A stretch of 64,000 nucleotides of DNA from Corynebacterium yonathiae (GTDB lineage: Bacteria > Actinomycetota > Actinomycetes > Mycobacteriales > Mycobacteriaceae). The notes beneath the pieces were generated by a model. It made no database searches. It was not told where the DNA came from and worked only from the letters and a program-made list of their open reading frames with translations. This document shows, piece after piece, positions 45,200-54,226 of the stretch (positions are counted from its first letter, which is position 1; each line of letters opens with the position of its first letter). Location of the stretch: positions 1 through 64,000 of the forward strand of contig NZ_JAKMUZ010000002.1 in assembly GCF_027570195.1 (NCBI RefSeq). The letters are read 5' to 3'. A program made the position numbers and the translations under genes.

Positions 45200-45914
45200 A
45201 CCTTCTTCCCAACGCCTGCGCACCCGGGATTTTTTCTTCCCCGTGGTGGCAGGTTTTGTCCTGCTGGTGCTCTTACAAGCATTGGTGGGACGGATGTATG
45301 TCATTCCTTCTGCGTCCATGGAACCTACCCTGCATGGTTGTGCCGGCTGCGAAAATGATCGCATTGCAGTGCAGAAGGTCAGCTATTACTTCACAGATCC
45401 AAAACCCGGAGATGTCGTCGTCTTTGAAGGCCCGGAGTCATGGAATAACGAGTTTCAGGTCAAACGCTCGCGCAACATTATCGTGCGTGGTGCGCAGAAT
45501 GCCTTGGCGACAGTAGGGCTTTTGCCCAACGGGGAAAATATCCTCGTCAAGCGGGTAATTGCAACCGGCGGGCAAACGGTGAGCTGTGAGGCTGGGGATA
45601 CCTCGGTAATGGTGGACGGTCAGCCGATTGACCAATCCTTCGTGCTTGATCCACCGGAGATACCCGTAGACCTCGGCGTTGGCTCGCAGGAGTGTGGCGG
45701 TGAGTACTTCGGTCCCGTCACCATCCCGGAAGGGCATCTGTGGGTAATGGGGGATAATCGCACTAACTCCCTCGATTCGCGTGCACACTTGGGCGATAAC
45801 CTACAAGGCACCGTGCCAGTAGACAATATTCGCGGCCGCGTTGAGGCTGTCATCTTGCCTCTATCGCGGTGGGGTGGGGTGGAACACCCAGAGATTTCGC
45901 ATGCGGCGGCTTAA
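45177..45914 (+). CDS. lepB: Signal peptidase I, second copy in tandem
   Basis: This 245-residue enzyme has the same layout: a short basic head ([18 protein letters not shown]), one helix (about 19-38), the nucleophile Ser48 in [10 protein letters not shown], Lys125 in [10 protein letters not shown] and the box [19 protein letters not shown] and the other Cys match the first copy, so the two are paralogues from a tandem duplication. The head is shorter and the middle has diverged. ATG 45177 overlaps the first copy by 23 nt; GTG 45168 is an alternative. It overlaps rnhB by 14 nt, so the three genes form one unit. Both catalytic dyads are complete, so both copies look active. Confidence 0.93.
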   Translation: MTRTSRNKPSSQRLRTRDFFFPVVAGFVLLVLLQALVGRMYVIPSASMEPTLHGCAGCENDRIAVQKVSYYFTDPKPGDVVVFEGPESWNNEFQVKRSRNIIVRGAQNALATVGLLPNGENILVKRVIATGGQTVSCEAGDTSVMVDGQPIDQSFVLDPPEIPVDLGVGSQECGGEYFGPVTIPEGHLWVMGDNRTNSLDSRAHLGDNLQGTVPVDNIRGRVEAVILPLSRWGGVEHPEISHAAA

Positions 45915-46542
45915 GCAACGACGCACCTATGAGCTGGCCTTGAGCAAGGCCGGGCTCGGGCCGGTGGCTGGAGTGGATGAGGCCGGGCGTGGCGCGTGTT
46001 GCGGGCCGATCACCATCGCGGCCTGTATTATGCCTGATCGCCCGATCAAGGAGCTGGCGGAGCTTAGCGATTCCAAAAAGCTGACTCCCCGGCAGCGCGA
46101 GCGGCTCTTTCCACTCATTAAAGACAAGGCTGTGGACTGGTCTGTGGTGCACATTAGCGCGGGGGACATCGATAAGCGCGGCATCCAGCACGCTAATATT
46201 TCCGGTATGCGCAGGGCGGTAGCACGTTTGGATGTCCGCCCGGGCTATGTGCTTAGCGACGCCCTCTTTATCCCCGGCCTAACCCAACCTCAGCTGCCGA
46301 TTATCGGTGGCGATGCCGCCGCGCGGTGTATCGCCGCGGCGAGTGTATTGGCAAAAGTTAGTCGCGACCACATAATGCGCGACCTTGATACGCGCTACCC
46401 AGGCTATGAATTAGCCAAGCACAAGGGCTATGGCACTAAGGCGCACGAGGCCGCGATTTCGACGCTTGGAGCGTGCCCGGAACACCGGATGAGCTATGAC
46501 AATGTCCGTCGCGCTCATGCGGAGTTCGCCGCGCGTGCCTAG
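45901..46542 (+). CDS. rnhB: Ribonuclease HII
   Basis: This 213-residue nuclease cleaves the RNA strand of RNA-DNA hybrids and single ribonucleotides in DNA. The catalytic acidic residues are Asp26 and Glu27 in [14 protein letters not shown], Asp120 in YVLSDAL and Asp138 in [24 protein letters not shown] 45901 lies inside the end of lepB (14-nt overlap), which fits coupled translation; an in-frame upstream extension to 45841 has no conservation. Length and order (lepB-rnhB-DUF2469) follow mycobacteria. Confidence 0.96.
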   Translation: MRRLKQRRTYELALSKAGLGPVAGVDEAGRGACCGPITIAACIMPDRPIKELAELSDSKKLTPRQRERLFPLIKDKAVDWSVVHISAGDIDKRGIQHANISGMRRAVARLDVRPGYVLSDALFIPGLTQPQLPIIGGDAAARCIAAASVLAKVSRDHIMRDLDTRYPGYELAKHKGYGTKAHEAAISTLGACPEHRMSYDNVRRAHAEFAARA

Positions 46543-46604
46543 CTAAAATTTAGGCTCCTGCGCGCTAAGCTTAGGCGAGCTAACCCACAACCTGGAGGTC
46601 CACC

Positions 46605-46910
46605 GTGAGTGCAGAGGAACTCGATAACTACGAGGCTGAGGTAGAGCTGTCCCTCTACCGCGAGTACCGTGACGTTGTCAGTCAGTTTTCCTATGTCGTT
46701 GAAACTGAAAGGCGCTTTTATCTGGCTAATGCGGTAGAGCTAATTCCACATACCTCTGGGCCTGATGTCTACTACGAAGTGCGCATGTCCGATGCGTGGG
46801 TATGGGATATGTACCGCTCCGCCCGCTTTGTGCGCTATGTCCGCGTCATTACCTACAAGGATGTCAATATCGAAGAGCTGGATAAGCCGGAATTCATGGT
46901 GCCGGAATAA
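46605..46910 (+). CDS. DUF2469 family protein
   Basis: This 101-residue protein (MSAEELDNYEAEVELSLYREYRDVVSQFSYVVETERRFYLAN...) is the actinobacteria-specific DUF2469 family, the equivalent of mycobacterial Rv2901c in the same position after rnhB. It is acidic and soluble and rich in Tyr and Arg. No catalytic motif is visible and no function is established that I can cite. GTG 46605 follows GGAGG at 7 nt. It is 62 nt after rnhB with its own likely promoter, and a long hairpin follows. Confidence 0.9.
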   Translation: MSAEELDNYEAEVELSLYREYRDVVSQFSYVVETERRFYLANAVELIPHTSGPDVYYEVRMSDAWVWDMYRSARFVRYVRVITYKDVNIEELDKPEFMVPE

Positions 46911-46937
46911 TTTTGTCAACTCGGCGCTACAAGCGTT

Positions 46938-46996
46938 GTGCCCTGGCTGTGGATAACAGTGCCTCGAAGCCTAGTTATTCACAACCAGGGCACTTT
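46938..46996 (+). terminator. Long hairpin carrying two inverted DnaA-box-like sequences
   Basis: A 20-nt arm (46938-46957) pairs with 46974-46993 at 18 of 20 positions, loop 16 nt, followed by TTTCCGTTTTG. The left arm contains TGTGGATAA, an exact DnaA box in reverse, and the right arm TTATTCACA, one base off the box consensus. Confidence 0.7.
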
Positions 46997-47082
46997 CCGT
47001 TTTGTATACCTTGTGTAAGCCATGCTAGCTGCGGTGTTCTGGGCAGGCCGATAAATTTCACAACGCACAAGGATAAACTGCT

Positions 47083-47481
47083 ATGCAATTTAGCTCAGAA
47101 CACCACCTAGCCACGAAGAAGCCTCGCCATAAGCAAGTCTTAGGAAAAAGGGGAGAGGCCTTTGCTGCGCGCTACCTTCGCGAACGCGGGACCGAAATCA
47201 TTGCCGCCAATGTCTCTTATAAGGTGGGAGAAATTGACCTCATCGCGCGCGAGACGGACGGAACCATCGTCTTTGTTGAGGTTAAGACGCGTGCTACTTC
47301 CAGCTTCGGGGTAGCAGAGGCTGTAACCCCGCAAAAGCTAGCGCGCCTTCGCAAAGCTGCAGCGCAGTGGCTCGATGGAAAGCCGCTGTCTTCGGTGCGA
47401 TTCGATGTAATAGCGTTGCTGGAGCGCGGGCAGGGGTTTGCATTAGAACACTTCAAGGGGGTCGAAGATGGCTCTAGGTAA
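47083..47481 (+). CDS. UPF0102/YraN family endonuclease-fold protein
   Basis: This 132-residue protein has the YraN marks LGKRGEAFAARYLRERG (around 20), YKVGEIDLIARETDGTIVFVEVKTRA (around 45-70) and RFDVIAL (around 105). The Glu-x-Asp ... Glu-x-Lys arrangement is that of the restriction-endonuclease-like fold. ATG 47083 is the first start; no good Shine-Dalgarno is present and TAAACT lies only 3 nt before it. The stop overlaps the comM start by 14 nt. The yraN-comM-dprA string is conserved in actinobacteria and suggests a role in DNA handling. Confidence 0.9.
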   Translation: MQFSSEHHLATKKPRHKQVLGKRGEAFAARYLRERGTEIIAANVSYKVGEIDLIARETDGTIVFVEVKTRATSSFGVAEAVTPQKLARLRKAAAQWLDGKPLSSVRFDVIALLERGQGFALEHFKGVEDGSR

Positions 47482-49030
47482 TTGCTTGACGATGTCCCTT
47501 AATGGAGTCCTAGCCCAGTTGGTCGAGGTGGAAGCGAACGTTGGCCACGGCCTGCCAGGGATACATGTAGTGGGTCAGACGGATACCGCGATCTCTGAAT
47601 CGCGGGATAGGATCAAGACTGCAGCCTTTAACTCCCATCTGCCGTGGCCCAAGACCAAAGTGGTTGTCTCGATGTCTCCAGCGTCGCTTCCCAAATCCGG
47701 TTCCCACTTTGACTTACCCATAGCGCTCGCGATCCTGGCGGCGCAGGCAGAAGGTGACTTTCCGCGCTTTGGCAACTCGCCTTCGCCCGCGAGGCGGCTG
47801 CAGAGCACCCTGGTTTTAGGAGAGCTTGGTCTCGATGGTTCAGTTCGGCCTGTAGCAGGCATCATTCCCGCCCTTCTAGCTGCAAGGGAGGAGGGAATAT
47901 CAACTCTTATCGTGCCGCCAGGCAACGCAGCCGAGGCTACCTTGGTGCCGGATTTGGAGGTGCTTGTCGCAACTTCTTTGAAAGAGGCTTATAGCTGGGC
48001 GTGCGGAAACCGTGAGCTACCGCAGGCGGCGAGCTTTTCCGGCTCGTTTGAAGATGTGCCTGCAGCTCCAATGGGCTTGGACTTTTGCGATATCGCGGGT
48101 CAAGCTAATGCAAAATGGGCTGCCGAGGTCGCCGCAGCCGGCGGTCACCACCTTATGATGATCGGGCCTCCTGGGGCAGGTAAATCCATGATCGCATCCC
48201 GCCTGCCTACCATCCTGCCCACACTTACTCCCGATCAGCAGGTTGAAACCACCGCGATTCATTCGCTTACCGGAACCCCAGGTGAGGTCATTGAGAGGGC
48301 TCCTTTTATCGCCCCGCATGCTTCGGTTACTCGGGCTGCGTTACTGGGTGGCGGCTCTGGGCATCCGCGACCAGGAGCGGTAAGCCTGGCCCACAATGGT
48401 GTGCTTTTCCTCGACGAGGTTAGTGAGGTTGCTGCACCTGTAATCGATGGTCTGCGTGCCCCGTTGGAAGAAGGGCAAGTTCGGCTAGCGCGCTCGCGCC
48501 AGGAGGTGACCTACCCTGCTCGTTTTCAACTGGTTATGGCTGCAAACCCGTGTAGGTGTGCTGCAGAAGACCCGACAAAGTGCCGGTGCAACCCGCATGA
48601 GCGCATGAACTATCTATCCAACCTCTCCGGTCCGCTACGGGATCGTCTAGATATGGTAGTCACCTTAAGCGGACAGGCGGCAACGATTAATGCGGAGGGC
48701 GAAGAAGACTCCGCAGCTATTGCGGAGCGAGTTGCCGCTGCCCGCGAGCGCGCCGCCGCGCGGTGGTGGGCAGATGGCATTTCCGCCCGGACCAATGGCG
48801 AGGTCCCCTCGTCCTACTTGCGCCGAAAGAGACCAGCTGCAGATGCTGCGATGGTTATGTTGTCCGCCTACCTGGCAGAAGGTGAAATCTCCCAGCGTGG
48901 GGTAGACCGTGTACTAAAGCTTTCGTGGACCCTAGCTGATATAGCAGGAAAAACGCAGCCGGACCTCGACGAGGTGGGGCGTGCGCTCGATCTGCGTGGT
49001 TCCATTAACGTGGGAAGGCTTGCGGCATGA
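47468..49030 (+). CDS. comM: ComM/YifB family Mg-chelatase-like ATPase
   Basis: This 520-residue protein is an AAA+ ATPase of the YifB/ComM type, a helicase-like protein that in other bacteria promotes branch migration during natural transformation. It has an N-terminal Lon-like domain (1-170: VEANVGHGLPGIHVVGQTDTAISESRDRI), a Walker A in GPPGAGKSM (around 235), an acidic Walker B in VLFLDEVSEV (around 315) and a C-terminal winged part. A zinc-type Cys cluster (NPCRCAAEDPTKCRC, around 360) is normal for the family. ATG 47468 overlaps yraN, and the stop overlaps dprA (ATGA). Confidence 0.93.
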   Translation: MALGNCLTMSLNGVLAQLVEVEANVGHGLPGIHVVGQTDTAISESRDRIKTAAFNSHLPWPKTKVVVSMSPASLPKSGSHFDLPIALAILAAQAEGDFPRFGNSPSPARRLQSTLVLGELGLDGSVRPVAGIIPALLAAREEGISTLIVPPGNAAEATLVPDLEVLVATSLKEAYSWACGNRELPQAASFSGSFEDVPAAPMGLDFCDIAGQANAKWAAEVAAAGGHHLMMIGPPGAGKSMIASRLPTILPTLTPDQQVETTAIHSLTGTPGEVIERAPFIAPHASVTRAALLGGGSGHPRPGAVSLAHNGVLFLDEVSEVAAPVIDGLRAPLEEGQVRLARSRQEVTYPARFQLVMAANPCRCAAEDPTKCRCNPHERMNYLSNLSGPLRDRLDMVVTLSGQAATINAEGEEDSAAIAERVAAARERAAARWWADGISARTNGEVPSSYLRRKRPAADAAMVMLSAYLAEGEISQRGVDRVLKLSWTLADIAGKTQPDLDEVGRALDLRGSINVGRLAA

Positions 49031-50208
49031 GCGAACTAGATCTCTCCACTCCTTATGCCACCTGGGTATACCTCAACCGTGTGGTGGAAGGCCCTTCTGC
49101 TGCTTTGCAGGCCTTGCTCACGCAGTATCCGGCCGAGGAAATCGCCCATGGAATCTACCATCGTGCTGAATGGATAGGCCCGCTGCTAGCGCGCACGGCC
49201 TCCCGTTATGACTGGTTGCGTCAAGGGGAGGATATGGCAGCAGCCGAACGCGTTGGGGCTCGGCTTATCACGGCAGAAAGCCCAGAGTGGCCCACGCAGG
49301 AGTTTGATTCTGCATTCGGCTTCTATCAAAACAGCGGGCAAGCCCCAGCCACTTTTGATGAACAGGCCTTGCCACCGCATAGTCTTTGGGTGCGTGGCGC
49401 CCCTTTGAAGCAGGAGGTTGCTCAGACCATAGCGATTGTTGGCACTCGCGCCATTTCTCGCTATGGCTGGCAGGCAACCCAAAACGTAGTGTCCGGATTG
49501 ATCCAACACGAATGGACTCCTATATCGGGCGGCGCCTTAGGTGTAGATACCGTTGCGCATGAAACTGCTTTGCACAACAACGGGCACACAGTAGCTATAG
49601 TGGCGTGCGGCATCGATAGGGACTATCCGGCTCGCAATGCCAACTTATTTGCCAAGATCGCGGATAACGGGTGCATTATTTCCGAATTTGCACCGGAGAC
49701 CGCACCGAAGCGACACCGGTTCTTGACGCGCAATCGCTTAGTGGCAGCACTTAGTCACGGCACCGTAGTTATGGAAGCGGCTTTTCGTTCTGGCGCACTA
49801 AATACTCTCAACTGGGCAGAAGCGCTAGGACGTGTGGCCATGGCTGTTCCGGGGCCGATAACCACCAGCGGCTCGCTGGGCTGCCATCAGCGCATTCAGG
49901 AAGGCCGTGCACAGTTGGTCACCAGCGCCGATGAAATTCGCGCTTTAGTTAGCCGCGCCGGGGAAGTAGATCCAGGTGCACAATACGAAATCAATTTTGC
50001 GGCAACGATGACACAACGCCTCTCCCGCAATGAGTTGCGGGTCTTTGATGCAACACCGCCGCCAGGACAAGAGAAAGCTACGGCAGAAGACATTGCCCGC
50101 GAAGCGGGATTTCGTCTGCCGCTGACAGTCCACCTCCTGCTGGCGTTAGAGAAAATGTGTGTGGTTGTCCGCCATGGCAATACCTGGTCGCGCCGGGAAA
50201 CCGAATAA
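49027..50208 (+). CDS. dprA: DNA processing protein DprA
   Basis: This 393-residue protein binds single-stranded DNA and loads RecA on incoming DNA. The Rossmann core shows IAIVGTRAISRYG (around 138), ISGGALGVDTVAHETAL (around 168), ACGIDRDYPARN (around 195) and PKRHRFLTRNRLVAALS (around 226). The C-terminal 60 residues form a winged-helix domain (EKATAEDIAREAGFRLPLTVHLLLALE). ATG 49027 overlaps comM by 4 nt. xerC starts 35 nt after the stop. The coupled yraN-comM-dprA genes suggest that DNA-uptake-type recombination functions are kept, though no uptake genes lie in the window. Confidence 0.95.
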   Translation: MSELDLSTPYATWVYLNRVVEGPSAALQALLTQYPAEEIAHGIYHRAEWIGPLLARTASRYDWLRQGEDMAAAERVGARLITAESPEWPTQEFDSAFGFYQNSGQAPATFDEQALPPHSLWVRGAPLKQEVAQTIAIVGTRAISRYGWQATQNVVSGLIQHEWTPISGGALGVDTVAHETALHNNGHTVAIVACGIDRDYPARNANLFAKIADNGCIISEFAPETAPKRHRFLTRNRLVAALSHGTVVMEAAFRSGALNTLNWAEALGRVAMAVPGPITTSGSLGCHQRIQEGRAQLVTSADEIRALVSRAGEVDPGAQYEINFAATMTQRLSRNELRVFDATPPPGQEKATAEDIAREAGFRLPLTVHLLLALEKMCVVVRHGNTWSRRETE

Positions 50209-50229
50209 AAGGCCCCGGCGAAAGGAGAG

Positions 50230-50235
50230 TACACT
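50230..50235 (+). promoter_or_regulatory. -10 hexamer TACACT of xerC
   Basis: It ends 8 nt before ATG 50244, one base more than the common spacing, and supports that start over an in-frame one at 50157. Confidence 0.5.
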
Positions 50236-50243
50236 GCTGTGGC

Positions 50244-51161
50244 ATGAGTGAAGATGGAGTTTCCGCTAAGGCGCCAGATGTGCAGGGGCAGATGGCTGAG
50301 GCTATCGAGGACTTCGCGGACTTCCAACTGCATGTGAAAGGCCGTGCGGAGGCTACGGTACGCGGGTATCGCTCAGATCTGCGTGACCTTGCTCGCAGCG
50401 TGCCCACCTTTGCGGAATTTAACCTCAATAACCTGCGCCAATGGCTGGCAGAGGCTGTGGCGGAAGGAAAGTCGCGCTCCACCTTGGCGCGGCGCACAGC
50501 GGCGGCAAAAGGTTTTTCCACGTGGGCAGTGCGCGTGGGGCACCTGGAGCGAGATGTAGCCGCACGGCTAGTCACGCCCAAGGTAGGCCGTCATCTACCG
50601 ACGGTTCTATCTCCCGGGCAGGCCGGTGAGCTAATGGGCAATGCGGTCTCTGCCGACGAAGCTCACTTCCTCCGCGATAGCGCCATTTTAGAATTGCTGT
50701 ACGCCTCCGGGATGCGCGTGGCGGAGCTGGTGCGGCTAGACCTGAGCGATATTGATTTTCACCGCGGTACCCTGCACGTAACAGGTAAGGGAAATAAGCA
50801 GCGCGTGGTGCCTTTTGGCCATGCGGCCCACGATGCTCTACAGCAGTGGATGGAAAAGGGCCGTGGACAGCTCGCCGCGGCAGAAACTAAAGCCGTATTC
50901 GTAGGCAGCAGGGGAGGGCGCATCGATCAGCGCCAGGTGCGGCGCATTGTAGATAGGGCCGCCAAAGTTACTGGTACACAGGGGCTTACCCCGCACGGAG
51001 TGCGGCACTCTGCTGCCACCCACCTCCTAGAAGGCGGGGCAGATTTACGCGTAGTGCAAGAACTATTGGGACACTCCTCTCTTAACACCACGCAGATCTA
51101 TACCCACGTATCTGCGCAACGATTGCAGCGCGTATACAACCAGGCCCACCCCCGAGCTTAA
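50244..51161 (+). CDS. xerC: Tyrosine recombinase XerC
   Basis: This 305-residue site-specific recombinase resolves chromosome dimers at dif together with XerD. The catalytic set is Arg158 (ASGMRVAEL), Lys182 (GKGNKQR), His251 and Arg254 (HGVRHSAATHLLEGG), His277 (LLGHSS) and the nucleophile Tyr286 (QIYTHVS). The N-terminal SAM-like DNA-binding domain covers about 18-105. ATG 50244 gives the expected length; an upstream in-frame extension to 50157 is rejected. The stop overlaps the stop of the convergent peptidase gene by four bases. XerC rather than XerD is inferred from the dprA-xerC-rpsB position. Confidence 0.94.
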   Translation: MSEDGVSAKAPDVQGQMAEAIEDFADFQLHVKGRAEATVRGYRSDLRDLARSVPTFAEFNLNNLRQWLAEAVAEGKSRSTLARRTAAAKGFSTWAVRVGHLERDVAARLVTPKVGRHLPTVLSPGQAGELMGNAVSADEAHFLRDSAILELLYASGMRVAELVRLDLSDIDFHRGTLHVTGKGNKQRVVPFGHAAHDALQQWMEKGRGQLAAAETKAVFVGSRGGRIDQRQVRRIVDRAAKVTGTQGLTPHGVRHSAATHLLEGGADLRVVQELLGHSSLNTTQIYTHVSAQRLQRVYNQAHPRA

Positions 51162-51679
51162 AGCGGCTTGAGGCGTATTACCGGCATATCCAGCAGGGTT
51201 AAGGGATCAATATAGGTATCCTTTGCGATGAGAGCACCCCAGTGCAGGCCGGGATAGCCATCGACGGGGTTGCCCAAGCGGCCAATGACTTGTCCTTCGC
51301 GTACTTCTTGACCTTGTTTAACGGTGCCGTGGACGGGCTGATAGGTCGTCCTGACTCCGTCCGCATGGGAGATGGAAACGACCGGTTTTCCTGCCACCGT
51401 GCCTACAAACGCGATAACGCCATCTTCAGCAGCTACGACTGGAGAGCCCACGGCGAGGGCCATGTCTACGCCACGGTGGCCGGGGCTCCACTTTTGCTCT
51501 GGTGCTTCGAATCCGCGCAAAACCCGCGCCGGGCTCGGCTTGCCCGAAGCGGGATCAACGTAGGCTGTTGCTGGTGGACAGCACAGTAAAAGGAATGAGA
51601 CAACGGCGAGCGAACCGAAGTAGCGGCTGGAGGGGCGTCGGCAAGCGGGCTTGAAAATAGGTGTGAGAATTGAAGTCAT
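51158..51679 (-). CDS. Secreted M23-family peptidase-like protein
   Basis: This 173-residue protein has an N-terminal signal peptide (basic head, hydrophobic YFGSLAVVSFLLLCCPP, likely cut after ATA near residue 40). The M23/LytM domain contains GHRGVDMALAVGSPVVAAEDGVIAFVG, with the first His and Asp metal ligands, and ends with PGLHWGALI, which keeps the late His but lacks the usual HLH pair. It may therefore be a weak or regulatory member. Its role would be cell-wall cleavage or amidase activation. ATG 51679 gives a normal signal peptide; ATG 51685 and 51721 are alternatives. It is monocistronic and convergent with xerC. Confidence 0.85.
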   Translation of the reverse strand: MTSILTPIFKPACRRPSSRYFGSLAVVSFLLLCCPPATAYVDPASGKPSPARVLRGFEAPEQKWSPGHRGVDMALAVGSPVVAAEDGVIAFVGTVAGKPVVSISHADGVRTTYQPVHGTVKQGQEVREGQVIGRLGNPVDGYPGLHWGALIAKDTYIDPLTLLDMPVIRLKPL

Positions 51680-52055
51680 GAGCATAGTCTCTGCGGGATT
51701 CGCGCTGCGCGGGAAGGCCAATTTCTTTACCTGTGGATAAAGCCCAGCACATGGTGTACATGGGGCGAGTGTGGCGTGTGGTGCAGGCTAGTTTTGGCAA
51801 AGATGTGGAAAAGTCGCGTTCGGTTTGGAAAACCAGCTAAGGGGGATTAATCTTTGGGCAGCAGTGTGTCCACCACGTGGAGGCATTGACTACGCGCGGC
51901 GAAGTTGTCGCTTTCTGCTGGAAGGAAGAGACAGCCTGGCGGCTGACGTGGTCCTTGGAAACAAGGTGTCAGCGGGGCCTTCGTTGCTAGGGTGCGGAAT
52001 AAAACACCGCACAATTGAAAAACCGAAAGACAAGATAAAAGAAAGCGAGCGAATC
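51680..52055. other. Intergenic region between the M23 gene and rpsB
   Basis: This 376-nt region between divergent genes holds an exact DnaA-box sequence (TGTGGATAA, 51732-51740) and the rpsB promoter region, including TAGGGT at 51988 and an inverted repeat over the start site. I see no conserved gene; the open frame extended from rpsB upstream to 51825 is non-coding by appearance. Confidence 0.5.
51988..52012 (+). promoter_or_regulatory. rpsB promoter with inverted repeat at the start site
   Basis: The -10 candidate TAGGGT (51988-51993) is followed by GTGCGG (51992-51997) and CCGCAC (52007-52012), a 6-bp inverted repeat with a 9-nt gap that spans the predicted transcription start near 52000. 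Confidence 0.4.
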
Positions 52056-52889
52056 ATGGCAGTTGTAACCATGCGCGAGCTCCTCGACGCTGGTGTGCAC
52101 TTTGGCCACCAGACCCGTCGCTGGAATCCGAAGATGCGTCGTTTCATCTTCACTGACCGTAACGGCATCTACATCATCGACCTGCAGCAGACGCTGACCT
52201 ACATTGACGAGGCTTATGAGTTCGTCAAGGAAACCGTTGCACACGGCGGCACCATCCTGTTCGTTGGCACCAAGAAGCAGGCTCAGGAAGCAGTTGCTGA
52301 GGAAGCAACCCGCGTCGGTATGCCTTACGTAAACCACCGCTGGTTGGGCGGCATGCTCACCAACTTCCAGACCGTATCCAAGCGTCTGAAGCGCATGAAG
52401 GAGCTTCAGGCAATGGACGAGCGTGAGGACGGCTACAAGGGCCGCACCAAGAAGGAAGTTCTCATGCTCAACCGTGAGCGTGCCAAGCTCGAGCGCGTTC
52501 TGGGCGGCATCTCCGATATGGCGAAGACCCCGTCCGCTCTGTGGATTGTTGATACCAACAAGGAGCACATCGCGGTCAAGGAAGCTCACAAGCTGAACAT
52601 CCCAGTTGTTGCCATCCTGGATACCAACTGCGACCCGGACGACGTCGACTTCCCGATCCCGGGCAACGACGACGCCATCCGTTCCACCAAGCTGCTCTCC
52701 GGCATCGTTGCCACCGCTGTAGAGGAAGGCAAGAAGGCTCGTGAGGAGCGTCAGCTGGCTGCAGCCAAGGAAGCTGCCGGCGACTCTGCTGAAAAGGAAA
52801 AGCGTGACGCTGAGGCGGCTGCCGCAGCTTCCGATCCGGCTTCCGCAGAAAAGTCTGAGGAAGCATCCGCAGACAAGGCCGAGAAGTAA
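52056..52889 (+). CDS. rpsB: 30S ribosomal protein S2
   Basis: This 277-residue protein is the complete S2 ([46 protein letters not shown]). Residues 1-228 are the conserved core, ending [11 protein letters not shown]; the last 40 or so residues are a Lys/Glu/Ala tail like that of S16. ATG 52056 matches the family start; an in-frame extension to 51825 is non-conserved. The Shine-Dalgarno is weak (AAAGAAAGCGAG). tsf follows after 300 nt with hairpins between, so the two may be separate or partly joined units. Confidence 0.97.
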   Translation: MAVVTMRELLDAGVHFGHQTRRWNPKMRRFIFTDRNGIYIIDLQQTLTYIDEAYEFVKETVAHGGTILFVGTKKQAQEAVAEEATRVGMPYVNHRWLGGMLTNFQTVSKRLKRMKELQAMDEREDGYKGRTKKEVLMLNRERAKLERVLGGISDMAKTPSALWIVDTNKEHIAVKEAHKLNIPVVAILDTNCDPDDVDFPIPGNDDAIRSTKLLSGIVATAVEEGKKAREERQLAAAKEAAGDSAEKEKRDAEAAAAASDPASAEKSEEASADKAEK

Positions 52890-53189
52890 TCGTACTTTCT
52901 TGGTAGGAACCTTCCTTACCTGCGCTTAACTGAATACCCCACGCACTTTTGGTGTGGGGCAGCAAGGGAGCAATACCTGCCCAAGGCTGTTTACCAACCC
53001 CCGCCACCGTGCTCAAACGGCGGCGGGGGTTGGTTTTATCTATGCTGGGTGCTGCTGAAGCCAGCTCCACCTTCATGCATAGGTGAGAAAAAGGGTGGTT
53101 TCTGCCACCCTAAAGCGGCGCGATTTCACCGCGTCGACTACGCTGTTTGAACGAATACTGTTTGATTTTCAAGGAGGATCGCCCCAACT
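52890..53189. other. Intergenic region between rpsB and tsf
   Basis: It holds a weak hairpin (CCCCAC 52937-52942 with GTGGGG 52954-52959, no T-run), a strong terminator (52993-53040), a probable tsf promoter (TTTGAAC near 53146) and AAGGAGG at 53171, 12 nt before the tsf start. No gene is visible. Confidence 0.5.
52993..53040 (+). terminator. rpsB terminator
   Basis: The arm at 52993-53010 (ACCAACCCCCGCCACCGT) pairs with 53017-53034 with one mismatch and a 6-nt loop, and TTTTATC follows. Confidence 0.9.
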
Positions 53190-54002
53190 ATGGCGAACTA
53201 CACTGCTGCAGACGTCAAGGCACTGCGCGAAGCTACCGGCTCCGGCATGCTCGATTGCAAGAAGGCTCTGGAAGAGTCCAACGGCGACTACGATAAGGCC
53301 GTTGAGTACCTGCGCATCAAGGGCGCTAAGAACGTCTCCAAGCGCGCTGACCGCGAGGCAACCGAAGGCCTGATTGCTGTTTCTGGCAACACCATGGTCG
53401 AGATCAACTGTGAAACCGACTTCGTTGCTAAGAACGAGGCTTTCAAGAACTTCGCAGCCAAGATTGCTGACGCTGCCGCTGAGGCCAAGGCAAACTCCGC
53501 AGATGAGCTCAACAACATTGAGATCGACGGCAAGAAGGTTTCCGAGGTAGTGGATGAGGAGTCCGCTAAGACCGGTGAGAAGCTGCAGGCACGCCGTGCA
53601 GTTACGGTAGAGGGCGACAACGTTGCCGTTTACCTGCACCAGCGTTCCGCTGACCTGCCGCCGGCAGTGGGCGTTCTGGTTTCCTACGAGGGCAGCGAGG
53701 AAGGCGCTCACGCTGCAGCCCTGCAGATTGCTGCAATGAACGCTGAGTACCTCACCCGCGAGGACGTTCCTGCAGAGATCGTCGAAAAGGAGCGCGAGAT
53801 CGCTGAGGCCACCACCCGTGAGGAGGGCAAGCCAGAGGCAGCCCTGCCGAAGATCGTGGAAGGCCGCCTGAACGGCTTCTTCAAGTCCATCGTTCTGCTG
53901 GAGCAGGCTTCCTTGTCTGATAACAAGAAGACCGTAAAGCAGGTTGCGGAAGAGGCTGGCACCACCATCACCGGCTTCGTTCGCTACGAGGTTGGCGCTT
54001 AA
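53190..54002 (+). CDS. tsf: Elongation factor Ts
   Basis: This 270-residue nucleotide-exchange factor reloads EF-Tu with GTP. The N-terminal UBA-like domain ([27 protein letters not shown]) and the [10 protein letters not shown] motif (around 79) are intact, followed by the dimerisation domains. The length is close to C. glutamicum Tsf. ATG 53190 is preceded by AAGGAGG at 12 nt. It follows rpsB after a terminator and precedes pyrH with another terminator, so it is probably transcribed alone. Confidence 0.97.
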   Translation: MANYTAADVKALREATGSGMLDCKKALEESNGDYDKAVEYLRIKGAKNVSKRADREATEGLIAVSGNTMVEINCETDFVAKNEAFKNFAAKIADAAAEAKANSADELNNIEIDGKKVSEVVDEESAKTGEKLQARRAVTVEGDNVAVYLHQRSADLPPAVGVLVSYEGSEEGAHAAALQIAAMNAEYLTREDVPAEIVEKEREIAEATTREEGKPEAALPKIVEGRLNGFFKSIVLLEQASLSDNKKTVKQVAEEAGTTITGFVRYEVGA

Positions 54003-54025
54003 GCACGCTCTCGCTTTTAAAACCT

Positions 54026-54058
54026 AGCCCACAAAGGATCGTCCTTTGTGGGCTTTGT
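54026..54058 (+). terminator. tsf terminator
   Basis: AGCCCACAAAGGA (54026-54038) pairs perfectly with TCCTTTGTGGGCT (54042-54054), loop TCG, followed by TTGTTG. Confidence 0.9.
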
Positions 54059-54226
54059 TGTGCCTAAACGGGGCTGATAAACGCTGCTTGTTCGGGCTGT
54101 GTGGTTTTCTAGCGCGTAGCGATAACGTACTGGTCTGCATCGGCAGGCGGTGTGAGGATGCGAAAGTAATATGGGTAAGATGGGGCGGAGATTGAAACTG
54201 CCCCGTGTTAAGGAGACGAAGTAGGC

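Noticed and set aside
46565-46590. A DtxR-like TTAGG...CTAACC sequence before the DUF2469 gene
   Set aside because: The two halves are one base too close for the 19-bp DtxR site and the rest does not match.
47070-47083. A leaderless -10 for yraN (TAAACT)
   Set aside because: It ends only 3 nt before ATG 47083, too close for a start at the ATG; it may be chance or the start may be elsewhere.
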